DNA of 64,000 nucleotides from Methylophilaceae bacterium (GCA_947379975.1 CANCPF010000003.1:1-64000); one strand, 5' to 3'. Counted from the first letter of the stretch, positions 15,445-24,690 are shown. A program made the numbers and translations. Notes: a model not told the origin generated them from the letters alone.

Positions 15445-16452
15445 ATGTACAAGAATTCAAACAGCTTTAAGCTATTTCGAAGCTTAGTCTTAATAGGCGC
15501 AGTCTTAGCCTTATGTGTGGTGGTACTTGGCGCCTATGTTAGATTAACTGATGCTGGCCTAGGTTGTCCTGATTGGCCTGGTTGTTATGGTGCGCTTACT
15601 GTACCGCAAAGCGAAGCCGCCATTCAAAATGCACAAGCGGCTTATCCGCACAGCACTGTCTTAGTAGGCAAAGCTTGGCGGGAAATGGCGCACCGTTATT
15701 TAGCTGGTAGCCTCGGTTTAATCGTGTTGGCCATCTGTATTTTTGGATGGAGTGCCAAGCGTGAGATTAAAGCTTCTGCTTGGCTACCTACTTTCTTGGT
15801 GGTCTTGATAGGCTTTCAGGCGATGTTAGGTATGTGGACAGTGACCATGTTGCTTAAGCCTGCTATTGTAAGTGCACATTTATTAGGTGGAATGTCAACT
15901 CTAGCCATACTCGTGTGGTTGGCACATAGGCACTGGGGACACAGTTCAGCCAATATAGTGCAATCTAGTCCATTACGTTTTATGATTCGTTTGGCGCTAG
16001 TTATTTTGTTTATGCAGATATTTTTAGGTGGTTGGACAAGTACCAATTATGCTGCGCTAGCCTGTACCGACTTTCCTACTTGCCACGGTTTGTGGATGCC
16101 GGAAATGGACTTTAAAGATGCTTTTCATTTAGTGCGAGAACTTGGCCAAAGTGCTAATGGCGGCCAATTAACGCTGGCTTCTCTTACCGCCATTCAGTGG
16201 ACGCACAGATTAGGCGCGCTGATTACCTTCATCTATTTACTGGTGTTAGCCTTAAATGTCATGAAATATTGGCAATTAAAAACTTTGGGTGTTGTGTTGC
16301 TTATTGTACTTTTCACGCAAATCGGCTTGGGCATTGCTAATCTAATTCTGCATCTTCCCTTAGTATTAGCTGTTGCGCATAACTTTACTGCTGGTTTACT
16401 TGTGATAATTTTGGTCATGCTGAACTCAAAAATATCAGCTAAAAAACCATAA
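15445..16452 (+). CDS. ctaA: haem A synthase CtaA/COX15
   Basis: A 335-residue membrane enzyme of about eight helices that oxidises the C8 methyl of haem O to a formyl group. Its marks are GAYVRLTDAGLGCPDWPGCYG near the N-terminus with the conserved cysteines, and MAHRYLAGSLG and IQWTHRLGALI with haem-ligand histidines. The second half also has GGWTSTNYAALACTDFP, as in the COX15 type. It works with CtaB downstream. Confidence 0.96.
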   Translation: MYKNSNSFKLFRSLVLIGAVLALCVVVLGAYVRLTDAGLGCPDWPGCYGALTVPQSEAAIQNAQAAYPHSTVLVGKAWREMAHRYLAGSLGLIVLAICIFGWSAKREIKASAWLPTFLVVLIGFQAMLGMWTVTMLLKPAIVSAHLLGGMSTLAILVWLAHRHWGHSSANIVQSSPLRFMIRLALVILFMQIFLGGWTSTNYAALACTDFPTCHGLWMPEMDFKDAFHLVRELGQSANGGQLTLASLTAIQWTHRLGALITFIYLLVLALNVMKYWQLKTLGVVLLIVLFTQIGLGIANLILHLPLVLAVAHNFTAGLLVIILVMLNSKISAKKP

Positions 16453-16524
16453 GGCATACCAAAAGATGAGTCTATTTCCTAAATTAATTCGAATAAATAT
16501 AATGATAAATAACGTGAGCTTTAA

Positions 16525-17427
16525 ATGAGTACTAGTGTAACGATCCTAAAAAACGTAGGCCTAAGCTTTAAAAGCTTTTTTTCTCTGTGCAAACCAAGAG
16601 TAACTTCACTTATTGTATTTACTGCCATTATTGGTATGTACATGGCTAAACCCGCGATGGTAGCGATGCCAATATCACTATTAATTGCAACGACTATAGG
16701 TGTAGCATTTGCTTCTGGTGCCGCCGCGGCCTTTAATTGTCTGATTGAGCATAAGATTGATGCGATTATGGCCAGAACTCGCGGCCGGGCAATTCCTACT
16801 GGTCAGGTTTCATCGACTCAAACCACAATTTTTGCGACAATTCTTGGTAGCACTGGCTTAGCTGTTTTATATTTTTATGTAAATCCGCTAACAATGTGGC
16901 TTACCTTCGCTACATTTGTTGGCTATGCTGTCATTTATACGGTATTTTTAAAACCAGCCACACCGATGAATATTGTGATTGGTGGTGCATCAGGAGCTAT
17001 GCCGCCAATACTAGGCTGGGCGGCGGTTACTAATGCGGTTGGGCCAGAAGCGCTCATTATGTTTCTTATTATTTTTGTATGGACGCCACCGCATTTTTGG
17101 GCATTAGCACTATATAGGCGTGAGGAATATGCCAAAGTTGGCATGCCGATGTTGCCTGTCACTCATGGTGAAGCTTTCACGCTGCTACATATTTTGCTAT
17201 ATACCATTATCTTGGTCGCGGTGTCGTTGATGCCTTATGGTATGGCGATGAGCGGATTAATCTATCTGGTATCGGCTATTATTTTAAACGCTATATTTAT
17301 GGCATATGTTATTGGCTTGTATAGACAATATTCTGATGACTTAGCCAAGCGCACATTTAAATATTCCATACTCTATTTAACCTTGCTCTTTGCGGCGCTG
17401 ATGGTGGATCATTACTGGATGTTTTAA
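16525..17427 (+). CDS. ctaB: protohaem IX farnesyltransferase (haem O synthase)
   Basis: A 300-residue UbiA-superfamily prenyltransferase that farnesylates haem B to haem O. It has nine hydrophobic helices. The first Asp-rich motif is N-C-x2-E-x3-D (NCLIEHKIDAIMARTRGR), and the family signature KPATPMNIVIGGASGAMPP and WTPPHFWALALYRREEY are intact. It is last in the cluster and is closed by a terminator. Confidence 0.97.
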   Translation: MSTSVTILKNVGLSFKSFFSLCKPRVTSLIVFTAIIGMYMAKPAMVAMPISLLIATTIGVAFASGAAAAFNCLIEHKIDAIMARTRGRAIPTGQVSSTQTTIFATILGSTGLAVLYFYVNPLTMWLTFATFVGYAVIYTVFLKPATPMNIVIGGASGAMPPILGWAAVTNAVGPEALIMFLIIFVWTPPHFWALALYRREEYAKVGMPMLPVTHGEAFTLLHILLYTIILVAVSLMPYGMAMSGLIYLVSAIILNAIFMAYVIGLYRQYSDDLAKRTFKYSILYLTLLFAALMVDHYWMF

Positions 17428-17442
17428 GTAAATAGAGGTTCT

Positions 17443-17476
17443 AAAAATAGCGCAATTAAAATTGCGCTATTTTTTT
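17443..17476. terminator. terminator after ctaB
   Basis: AAAAATAGCGCAAT pairs with ATTGCGCTATTTTT over four bases and is followed by a T run. It closes the cytochrome oxidase cluster. Confidence 0.9.
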
Positions 17477-17603
17477 GCTTAGCAAGACATCCGTACAAAG
17501 TGTTTCGGTAATTTAATCCGCTATATTCGGTTAAGTGTGCGCTTTAAGGCACAGCCCAGCCAACAGTATTTATTAGCTGGATTTGTTTGTTAGTCGCGCT
17601 GAC

Positions 17604-19181
17604 TTATTTGGTCTCTTTAGCCGCATGTGAGCTATGGAAATCATGACAAGACATACAGCCACTGGCAATACGCTTGGGTTTTGGGTTGTTACCAGAATGG
17701 CAACGCAGGCAAGATTTTCTATCCGGCATTGCCACATCGGCACTAATTTCTGAATGCTCAACTTGATGGCAAGATTCACACTTTTGACTACGATGCGAAG
17801 CATGATTAAAGTGTGCCTTGCTAAACCAATCTTGGTTGATATTCAGTGGTGCAATCTTCCATGGCAAGGTATCGCCTTTTTTCGTTTCGCTAATCTCGTG
17901 GCAGTAGCTACAGCCATCCGATTTTAGTACCGCCGCGTATTGGCTGGCCTGCTTTGGTGCTTGTACTTTTAGCGCATTCATCACACTTTGTTCTGTGCCA
18001 TGAGGAATATGTATGGTGGCTTTTGCTGGCCCCACATCTAGTTGGTTAGCGTGGCAAGTCTGGCAGTCACGCGCATAAGCCACTGCTTGAAAACGCATTT
18101 CCTTACCTTCAGGACGGTGACAATTTGTGCAAGAAAGTTCGCGGACATCCCATACGCCATCAGGGCCTTGCACTTTACCAAAATGTTGTGAGTGCGGAAA
18201 CTTTAGGCCGGATTTTTCTACTAGACGCGCAGTGTCCGTTTGTGGAATGCGCTCCACCTCTTTTGTGTCTTTGCCAGTGCTGAAGGTAAGTTTAAAACCG
18301 GGATGATCAAGGTCAAAATCGTGAATATTACTTAACTTGGTCTTTGAGTCTATCGCTTTGATATTGCCATGACATTTGACGCAGTTAGCATTATCTTGAC
18401 GTGCTAGCGGATGAGGCGCTTTGTGTTCACGATGGCATTCTGCACAGCGAACGCCATCTGAAAGTCGATGTGACTTATTAAAAGCATGTTTTTGTAAATC
18501 GGTGTCGGCAATATGTGGCGAAATATCACGGTGGCAAGTCATACAAGCATTATCAGTCACCTTTTGTGTTAGTTTTTGGTGGCAATTAGAACACTGTGAG
18601 CCAAAATGTAAATGGGCATTTGAAATATGTCCAGGGCTCCAAACTCGATCAAAGCCTAGTGGCAATTGCGCCATAGTTGCCTGTAGCTGAGGAATGAAGT
18701 TTTGTGCGAGCGGTAGTCCTAAAAATATCAGCGCAATTACACCTGCTAACCACAGAGATAACTTGCGTTTAAATGCTGAGGCGCCCTCGAGCGGTTCCTG
18801 AGTGAGTGCTTTGATGTTTTGAAAATCATCCGGCAAAGGGTTGGCTAGTTCCAGCGATAGCGCCAGACTAACGTCAGGTGGGGCAGGCTCTACTTTAAGT
18901 ACATACGGGCCTAGCAAAACTTTTTTACCGTGCGTCAGTGCGATACTTTGCATCTTTACGCCATCAACTTCTAACTCGCCATTGGTTGAGACTAAATGTG
19001 CTTGGCCATCGGCTAATCTTTTGATTACCGCATGGTGCATAGAAATACGCGGATCAGCTAGCTGAACCGTAGATTCTACATAGCGCCCAATAGTAACTTC
19101 GTCTGCCGTAATGGTGCGATAGCTGCGTACCGGCAGACCGCGCTTGTTATTCGAAATTTGGATTAAAAGACAATGAATCAT
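17604..19181 (-). CDS. FHA-domain decahaem cytochrome c
   Basis: A 525-residue fusion. Residues about 18-100 are a forkhead-associated domain (VTIGRYVESTVQLADPRISM and an HH pair), a phosphothreonine-reading module predicted to be cytosolic. One transmembrane helix follows (LSLWLAGVIALIFLGLPLA, about 141-160). The periplasmic part contains ten C-x2-C-H haem sites: CSNCH, CMTCH, CAECH, CVKCH, CTNCH, CQTCH, CSYCH, CESCH, CLRCH and CMSCH. There is no cleavable signal peptide. It follows the cytochrome b gene by 3 bases and is the last of three genes. It would conduct electrons through the periplasm; partner and direction are unknown. Confidence 0.9.
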   Translation of the reverse strand: MIHCLLIQISNNKRGLPVRSYRTITADEVTIGRYVESTVQLADPRISMHHAVIKRLADGQAHLVSTNGELEVDGVKMQSIALTHGKKVLLGPYVLKVEPAPPDVSLALSLELANPLPDDFQNIKALTQEPLEGASAFKRKLSLWLAGVIALIFLGLPLAQNFIPQLQATMAQLPLGFDRVWSPGHISNAHLHFGSQCSNCHQKLTQKVTDNACMTCHRDISPHIADTDLQKHAFNKSHRLSDGVRCAECHREHKAPHPLARQDNANCVKCHGNIKAIDSKTKLSNIHDFDLDHPGFKLTFSTGKDTKEVERIPQTDTARLVEKSGLKFPHSQHFGKVQGPDGVWDVRELSCTNCHRPEGKEMRFQAVAYARDCQTCHANQLDVGPAKATIHIPHGTEQSVMNALKVQAPKQASQYAAVLKSDGCSYCHEISETKKGDTLPWKIAPLNINQDWFSKAHFNHASHRSQKCESCHQVEHSEISADVAMPDRKSCLRCHSGNNPKPKRIASGCMSCHDFHSSHAAKETK

Positions 19182-19184
19182 GAC

Positions 19185-20015
19185 TTACCAATAAAAAAAT
19201 ACGGCAATAATATGTGCCATCATTGCAACTAGCAGGGCGATAGTAAAAGGCACATGAATGTACAGCCAGAAGCCTAGTCGTGCACGATACATAAGATCTT
19301 GCCGCACACGTTTTACTAATGATAAGCGGCGCACCATAATTGAATAGAGTTCGCGATAAGGTTTTCTCTGCTCACTAGGCAGATCTTTGCCCATTAATGT
19401 CAGTTGTGCAACGGCAATGGCGGTTGGGCAATTTGGCTGGTAACCACGCAGTTGCTCTAACAAGCCATTGCCGATAGCCGTTTCACTGCATGCGCGCGAT
19501 ACTGTATTGTTGATGTCATCCGGCATGATTAAGGCAATTTGGCGGGCTAATTTATCTGCATCGGCAATACGAAGCAATAAACCATCCAAATTATCTTCGC
19601 CCATATTTTCAGTCATTTGGCGCGGGTAGATCATGTAGGTGTAATTGCCAAAAAATCCACTCATTACCACCATTAACAACAAGCCGTAAGCGAGCGTATG
19701 AATGTTGATTCCGAAGTTAAATCCGCTATGTAGCGTCACTAACACGGTAAGCGCTGTGCCTAAATATATATGTGCTGATAGCCAGCCTTGAGTCGCCCCA
19801 GAGCCACGGTAGCGGCGCTTGCGAATGCCATACCAAGTCATCCAAAAGACTAATAAGGCTGATATTATTCCTAAAACATAACCGAGCCAACTTCCACCGT
19901 AGTGGCCTATGGGTGGTTCAAACGCGATATAAGCGATAAACGCGATCAAAATCACAGCCACGGCTATCTTGAAAAAGAAGTAATGTTTGTAGTCAAAGAT
20001 GTTGCTGCGTTGCAT
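19185..20015 (-). CDS. dihaem-type membrane cytochrome b
   Basis: A 276-residue membrane protein with about five or six helices. Two helices each carry histidines 14 residues apart, SAHIYLGTALTVLVTLHSG and IHVPFTIALLVAMMAHI, the spacing used to bind two b haems across a membrane. A soluble insertion of about 90 residues (about 145-235) precedes the last helix. It lies between the Fe-S/FAD protein and the decahaem cytochrome with gaps of 13 and 3 bases. A transmembrane electron bridge is therefore likely. The family name is not certain (ferric-reductase-like or b561-like). Confidence 0.75.
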   Translation of the reverse strand: MQRSNIFDYKHYFFFKIAVAVILIAFIAYIAFEPPIGHYGGSWLGYVLGIISALLVFWMTWYGIRKRRYRGSGATQGWLSAHIYLGTALTVLVTLHSGFNFGINIHTLAYGLLLMVVMSGFFGNYTYMIYPRQMTENMGEDNLDGLLLRIADADKLARQIALIMPDDINNTVSRACSETAIGNGLLEQLRGYQPNCPTAIAVAQLTLMGKDLPSEQRKPYRELYSIMVRRLSLVKRVRQDLMYRARLGFWLYIHVPFTIALLVAMMAHIIAVFFYW

Positions 20016-20028
20016 TAAATTACTCTCA

Positions 20029-22488
20029 TTAAACTTCGTCTGAACCCATTAATATAGCTTCGCCAGAGGCATCGCTGGCATAACTTAGAAGCGCCTCTGG
20101 ATTGACTCGCAACGCTGCGCCTACTGGACAGGCACGCACGCACACGGGACCATCGGCAATATCTTTGCACATATCACATTTAACGGCCACTTTGGGGCCA
20201 TCTATTTTTGCTGCAGTTTTAGGTTGAATGCCTAACATGACTTGCCATAAGCTACGCTCAGGTTGCTCATGCACAACGGCCATCTGAATAACATCATAAG
20301 GACAATTAACCTGACAATTGCCACAACCTATGCAACTGTCATCAATATAAACTTCGCCATGCGGTGCGCGGTGAATCGCATCGGGCGGGCAATCTTTCAT
20401 GCAATGTGGATGCTCACAATGTCGACATGACGTTGGCACTCTAATGTTAGCGAAAATTGGTCCAGTATCTCTATCGAGTCTGGTTGCACCGCCATGCGTA
20501 TCAGCACAGGCTTGCTCGCAGTGGTTGCAGCGTATACAGAGTGATTCATCTATGAGTAAAACATCGGTGGCTTCGCCCACGCCTTGTTGAATCAGAAAAG
20601 AGATTAGGCTGGTTGGTGATAGCTGCTGGCTCAAAGTGCTACCACTTTCTTGCGAAACATCCATTTGCTGCCGATTTTCCTGCTCTTGCAAATGCTGCAG
20701 ATAGCGCGCATCAAGTTCGCTACGAATTTTAGGATTATGCGCAATAATGTCACGCATGCGACTCGCTTCAATTAGTACCGCTTGCGTTTCTATCGCAGCG
20801 CGAACTGTTGCATACCGAGGCTCACCAGAAACTAAGGACATTTCTCCTACATAATGGCCTGCTGCCAAATAGTACAGCACGACTTCACGGCCGCCTATCA
20901 TGTGTGACACGGTTACAGAACCACGTTGAATCAGGTAAAGCCCATCAGCCTCATCGCCTTCGTGAAACAATTCTTCGCCGGCCGCGTAGTTTTTAAGCGT
21001 GGCATTACTGGCAATATCATTGAGATCTTTTTCGCTAAGCGAAAGGCCAATACCAATATGCACGGCAGTTTTAATCGCCACTTCATCTAGCATGCGGCGC
21101 ATAGATTGTACTGAGCCAATAAGCTTTTGCATGACGCGTCGCGGCGTTTCTATGAGTACACAGCGCGTCTTAGCGCGCACCGTGCCAGAGCGCCTACGGC
21201 CAGAAATAAGTGCCATCTCACCAAAAAATTCACCAGCCTTAAGCGTGGCATCCGGAATATTGTCTTCGTCTATTAAAACATCTAATTCACCTTCTACAAT
21301 AAAGAAGAAAGTGGTGCTGTAATCGTTCCGATTAAATATTACTTCACCCGGTTCTGGTAGCAATATATTGCTTTCCAACACTAATTCACGCAATTGCAAG
21401 GCGCTAAGCATTTTTAGCAGTGGCACACTTTTACGAATCTTTTCTAATACGTCATCTACACCGCGATCATTGCAAAAACTGGAAAATTTATCACGTAGCA
21501 ATGCAGTATCGGCCGGTTCAACTTGGTTGCCTAAGATATACTCAATGACTTCATAGCCCTGATTGATACCTTGTTTAATGAGTGGGTAACCAGCTAATGC
21601 ACCAATGATATACAGCCCGGGCACATTTGATTCGTAATGCGTAGAAAGTAATGGTAGGGCAGCAAGATCGGTTGTTGGAAAGGACACGCCAAAGCTTTCC
21701 AAAAGAGGACGTGAAGGTAACGCGCCTAGCCTAGCGATCACACGGTGGCATGGTATGCGCTCTACCCCTTTAGGTGTCTTTGCGAAAACCGTAATTGGAA
21801 ACTCGCCGCTGGTATTTATTTCAATGGCTTGCGGTTTGGTTTCTAATAACCAGTCTAGCGCACCTCTTTTTCTGGCATCGGTTAATTGATTAAGATTGCC
21901 TTCCTTACAATTGCTGAAGTCTTCCGCACGGTTAAGGATCATGAGTTGGTTGCGACCAATTAATGCCAGCGCATTTTCTACGCCACTGTCTCCACCACCA
22001 ATCACAACTATGGTTTCGTCCTGATAAGCAAGAGGGTCATCTAACTGGTATTGAATTTGCGGTAAATCGCCGCCAGGAATATCAAGTTTACGTAGATTGC
22101 CTTGCACGCCAATGGCTAATACTACGTCATCCGCCGTAAGCTTAGTGCCATCTGCCAGTTCAATCTCTAGCCATTGTTCGCCACGTTTGATATCAATTAC
22201 TTTTGCACCGTAACGCACATTTATATGGTGCTCGGCGATTGTTTTTTCCCAAGTTTGAAGGACGTTTTCGCGCAGTGAGGCGGTAAATGGTAATGGGCTG
22301 CGCAACGGCAAAGCGCGCGGTTCTGACATCACAAGTTTGCCGCGAAGATAACTGCGAATAGTGCTAGCAGGCTCTGCTGCAGCTTCTAGTAATAAATAGG
22401 AAACGTTCTGCTCAGCGGCGCGCACAGCAGCAGAAAGCCCGCTAGGCCCAGCGCCAATAATGATGATGCTGAAATGTTCTGGCTTCAC
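20029..22488 (-). CDS. FAD/NAD(P) oxidoreductase fused to two cNMP domains and a 4x[4Fe-4S] ferredoxin domain
   Basis: An 819-residue cytosolic protein in three blocks. Residues 1-325 are a two-dinucleotide-fold flavoprotein of the thioredoxin-reductase/YpdA type, with IIGAGPSGLSAA for FAD, VIGGGDSGVENAL for NAD(P) and GLYIIGALAGYPLIKQ near the flavin. The redox CxxC of thioredoxin reductase is absent. Residues about 345-600 are two cyclic-nucleotide-binding domains (GEFFGEMALISGRRRSGTVR and GHYVGEMSLVSGEPRYATVR). Residues about 630-800 carry four cysteine clusters (CIRCNHCEQAC, CRHCEHPHCMKDC, CIGCGNCQVNC, CDMC-x8-CVRAC) like NrfC/DmsB. It is the first gene of the operon and likely links NAD(P)H to the membrane cytochrome. 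Confidence 0.9.
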   Translation of the reverse strand: MKPEHFSIIIIGAGPSGLSAAVRAAEQNVSYLLLEAAAEPASTIRSYLRGKLVMSEPRALPLRSPLPFTASLRENVLQTWEKTIAEHHINVRYGAKVIDIKRGEQWLEIELADGTKLTADDVVLAIGVQGNLRKLDIPGGDLPQIQYQLDDPLAYQDETIVVIGGGDSGVENALALIGRNQLMILNRAEDFSNCKEGNLNQLTDARKRGALDWLLETKPQAIEINTSGEFPITVFAKTPKGVERIPCHRVIARLGALPSRPLLESFGVSFPTTDLAALPLLSTHYESNVPGLYIIGALAGYPLIKQGINQGYEVIEYILGNQVEPADTALLRDKFSSFCNDRGVDDVLEKIRKSVPLLKMLSALQLRELVLESNILLPEPGEVIFNRNDYSTTFFFIVEGELDVLIDEDNIPDATLKAGEFFGEMALISGRRRSGTVRAKTRCVLIETPRRVMQKLIGSVQSMRRMLDEVAIKTAVHIGIGLSLSEKDLNDIASNATLKNYAAGEELFHEGDEADGLYLIQRGSVTVSHMIGGREVVLYYLAAGHYVGEMSLVSGEPRYATVRAAIETQAVLIEASRMRDIIAHNPKIRSELDARYLQHLQEQENRQQMDVSQESGSTLSQQLSPTSLISFLIQQGVGEATDVLLIDESLCIRCNHCEQACADTHGGATRLDRDTGPIFANIRVPTSCRHCEHPHCMKDCPPDAIHRAPHGEVYIDDSCIGCGNCQVNCPYDVIQMAVVHEQPERSLWQVMLGIQPKTAAKIDGPKVAVKCDMCKDIADGPVCVRACPVGAALRVNPEALLSYASDASGEAILMGSDEV

Positions 22489-22690
22489 AATTTTAATAAC
22501 AATTACCTTTATGGTTCTTAATGATGCTGTAAGTCAGGCGGCTATTTAAATGTTGATAAAAGCCTTTGAATAATGTCACATGCCAGCCCATAAGTCAAAA
22601 GTCGAGTATCCCTGAAATGCTTAATCACCGACTTTAACGGCTGCTTTTAAGCGCTAGTTATACGTCGAATATTCAGTCTAAATAGTCTAA

Positions 22691-23143
22691 TTAGCGCTGA
22701 CTTTTGTTGCGATAGCTTTCAATTTTTTCAAAAATCTCCATACCTATCAGCATGGAAACGACAAAAATTATAGCTTTTGTAGTACCGGTACCAAGCAAGA
22801 CAAAGGCCGGGGCAGGGCAAATGCCAGATAATCCCCATCCTATACCAAAGGCTAGGCCGCCTATGACTAGGCGTTTGTCGATGATACGCAGGCTTGGCAA
22901 GTGCATTTTTAAGCCTAAAAAGCTGGTGCTACGTTTCTTTGCCATTGCAAATGCTACTAAGCCTACACCAATAGCGCCAGCCATGACTAATGCCAAAGAT
23001 GGGTCCCATAAGCCGGCTAAATCCAGAAATGCCAGTACTTTTGCTGGGTTCGACATGCCTGCGAGGATAAGGCCTAGTCCGAAAATCGTGCCAGATAGCA
23101 AGGAAAATAATACTGCGATAATATTACTGAAATTTTTTTGCAT
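22691..23143 (-). CDS. YeeE/YedE half-transporter (DUF6691 type)
   Basis: A 150-residue membrane protein with four or five helices and the family segments GLGLILAGMSNPAKVLAFLD and GWGLSGICPAPAFVLLG. The conserved cysteine in GICPAP is typical. Half-size YeeE/YedE proteins occur as pairs and are thought to carry sulfur compounds (thiosulfate or sulfane sulfur) into the cell. It follows its partner with only 3 bases between them. Confidence 0.88.
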   Translation of the reverse strand: MQKNFSNIIAVLFSLLSGTIFGLGLILAGMSNPAKVLAFLDLAGLWDPSLALVMAGAIGVGLVAFAMAKKRSTSFLGLKMHLPSLRIIDKRLVIGGLAFGIGWGLSGICPAPAFVLLGTGTTKAIIFVVSMLIGMEIFEKIESYRNKSQR

Positions 23144-23146
23144 GGC

Positions 23147-23611
23147 TTAAACTCCTAAACCCAATTTAAAACCAAGCTCATAGTCAAGCAGGTGGCGGAC
23201 GATATAGACGGTAACGAAGCCGGCAAACATAAAAGCTAAAGTAGCAATAAAAGAGCGTGGAGATAAGCGCGAGATTCCACATACGCCATGGCCGCTGGTG
23301 CAGCCAGAGCCGTAGCGAGTGCTAATGCCAACCACCAAGCCGGTGATTGCCAATAAGCCATTGCTTGCTTCAATATCTATGATAGGCAAAGGCAAGAATA
23401 GTTGCCAGATTAACGGCGCTATCATTAGGCCGACGATAAACGCCAGTCTCCAGTAAATATCATTTTTTTGGGGTCTGAATAAGCCGCCCAATATGCCGCA
23501 AATACCGGCAATACGGCCATTAAAAAGCACAAATATTGCAGAGGCAACACCTATAATCGCACCGCCGGCAAGCGCGGTCCAAGGTGAGAAGTTATTCCAG
23601 TCTATTAACAT
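23147..23611 (-). CDS. YeeE/YedE half-transporter, partner subunit
   Basis: A 154-residue membrane protein with GAIIGVASAIFVLFNGRIAG and the cysteine-bearing YGSGCTSGHGVCGISRLSPR motif, the signature of the first half of YeeE/YedE (PmpA/TsuA-like) transporters. The ATG at 23611 starts the family-typical N-terminus (MLIDWNNFSPW); a frame extending to 23659 adds an unlikely leader. Together with the following gene it should form one sulfur-compound permease. The usual ArsR-type regulator and sulfurtransferase are not nearby. Confidence 0.87.
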   Translation of the reverse strand: MLIDWNNFSPWTALAGGAIIGVASAIFVLFNGRIAGICGILGGLFRPQKNDIYWRLAFIVGLMIAPLIWQLFLPLPIIDIEASNGLLAITGLVVGISTRYGSGCTSGHGVCGISRLSPRSFIATLAFMFAGFVTVYIVRHLLDYELGFKLGLGV

Positions 23612-23898
23612 AGTTTTTTGTTCTAATATGGTTGAATATACTTGAAGATAAGTACACAAGCGGTTGGCTAAGGCTCTATTTTAAACTAAAGCTTATAAGC
23701 GTAGGCGATTGCAAGCAATGTGAATGTGTTTTAATGCAGTATCTATTTGATTTATATTTTGCATAACTAGCATGCCAACAATTAAAATTAAGCTTCATGG
23801 TGGATTTAATGCGCTGTAAATTTTGCACACCAAGCCTGCATTAGCGCTAAACTAGCATCGTCCATCTGCTGTTTTGCAGGTAAATATTTAAAAGGTGA

Positions 23899-24300
23899 AT
23901 GATGAGCATCATCGGCAATATTCTGTGGTTTATTTTAGGTGGCGCGTTGATGGGCCTCGGTTGGTGGATTGCCGGTATGCTAGCGTATATTTCGATTATC
24001 GGCATTCCTTGGGGTAAAGCCTGTTTTGTGATTGGTCAATTTGCCTTTATGCCATTTGGCAAGCAGGCGGTTAGCCGAAAATACATTACCGATAAAGCCG
24101 ATATTGGCACTGGTTTTTTAGGTGTTCTGGGTAATGTGCTTTGGTTTATTTTTGCTGGATTTTGGCTTGCAGTCGGACATCTCGCTTCAGCCTTGGTTTG
24201 TTTTATTACTATTATTGGTATTCCGTTTGGCATTCAGCACCTTAAGTTAGCTGGCATTGCCATTGCGCCCATCGGCAAAACCATCATCAATAAATGGTAA
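23899..24300 (+). CDS. YccF-domain inner membrane protein
   Basis: A 133-residue protein with two copies of the YccF repeat, each a hydrophobic helix pair: GNILWFILGGALMGLGWWIA...IIGIPWGKACF and GNVLWFIFAGFWLAVGHLAS...IIGIPFGIQHLK. Both carry the I-I-G-I-P motif. The family is widespread in bacteria and of unknown function. The gene stands alone. Confidence 0.93.
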   Translation: MMSIIGNILWFILGGALMGLGWWIAGMLAYISIIGIPWGKACFVIGQFAFMPFGKQAVSRKYITDKADIGTGFLGVLGNVLWFIFAGFWLAVGHLASALVCFITIIGIPFGIQHLKLAGIAIAPIGKTIINKW

Positions 24301-24379
24301 CTTTTGCACAGATAATTTAAGCGCTTGGCGCATTTAAATGCCGAAATAAGCTACAGCAACTATATACAATATTTAGCGG

Positions 24380-24643
24380 CTAATGCGCCGTTAACATTTT
24401 AATCACGGATTGGTACTCGGTCACCATGTCCACTATGGAATCGGCAAACCGATAGTCGTACAAATAATCATTAATCCACTCTGCATTCTCGGAGTAGTCA
24501 TCTGTCATCATAGGCGTAAAGGTTAAATCCAAATATCGACCATCGCCAAGGTCAATAACCTCAACCCCATCATGATCTTTAATAAGCTCCCAGTGGTCAG
24601 GTACTTCCATGCCCAACGTGATGGTGATATTCAATTTCTTCAT
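24380..24643 (-). CDS. hypothetical acidic protein
   Basis: An 87-residue acidic protein without membrane segment or signal peptide. It has two short beta-like segments (LNITITLGMEVP and YLDLTFTPMM) and an acidic helical tail (WINDYLYDYRFADSIVDM). I recognise no family. The start MKKLN has purine-rich DNA upstream (ATTAGGACATTTAAAA on its own strand). Confidence 0.6.
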   Translation of the reverse strand: MKKLNITITLGMEVPDHWELIKDHDGVEVIDLGDGRYLDLTFTPMMTDDYSENAEWINDYLYDYRFADSIVDMVTEYQSVIKMLTAH

Positions 24644-24690
24644 TTTTAAATGTCCTAATTAGCGTGGCAGATCAACTCGGTTAGCATTGC

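Noticed and set aside
15816..16046. Frames antisense to ctaA, coxC, ctaB, cysS, argJ and the large oxidoreductase
   Set aside because: All are opposite to well-supported genes with intact family motifs; they arise from codon bias on the other strand.
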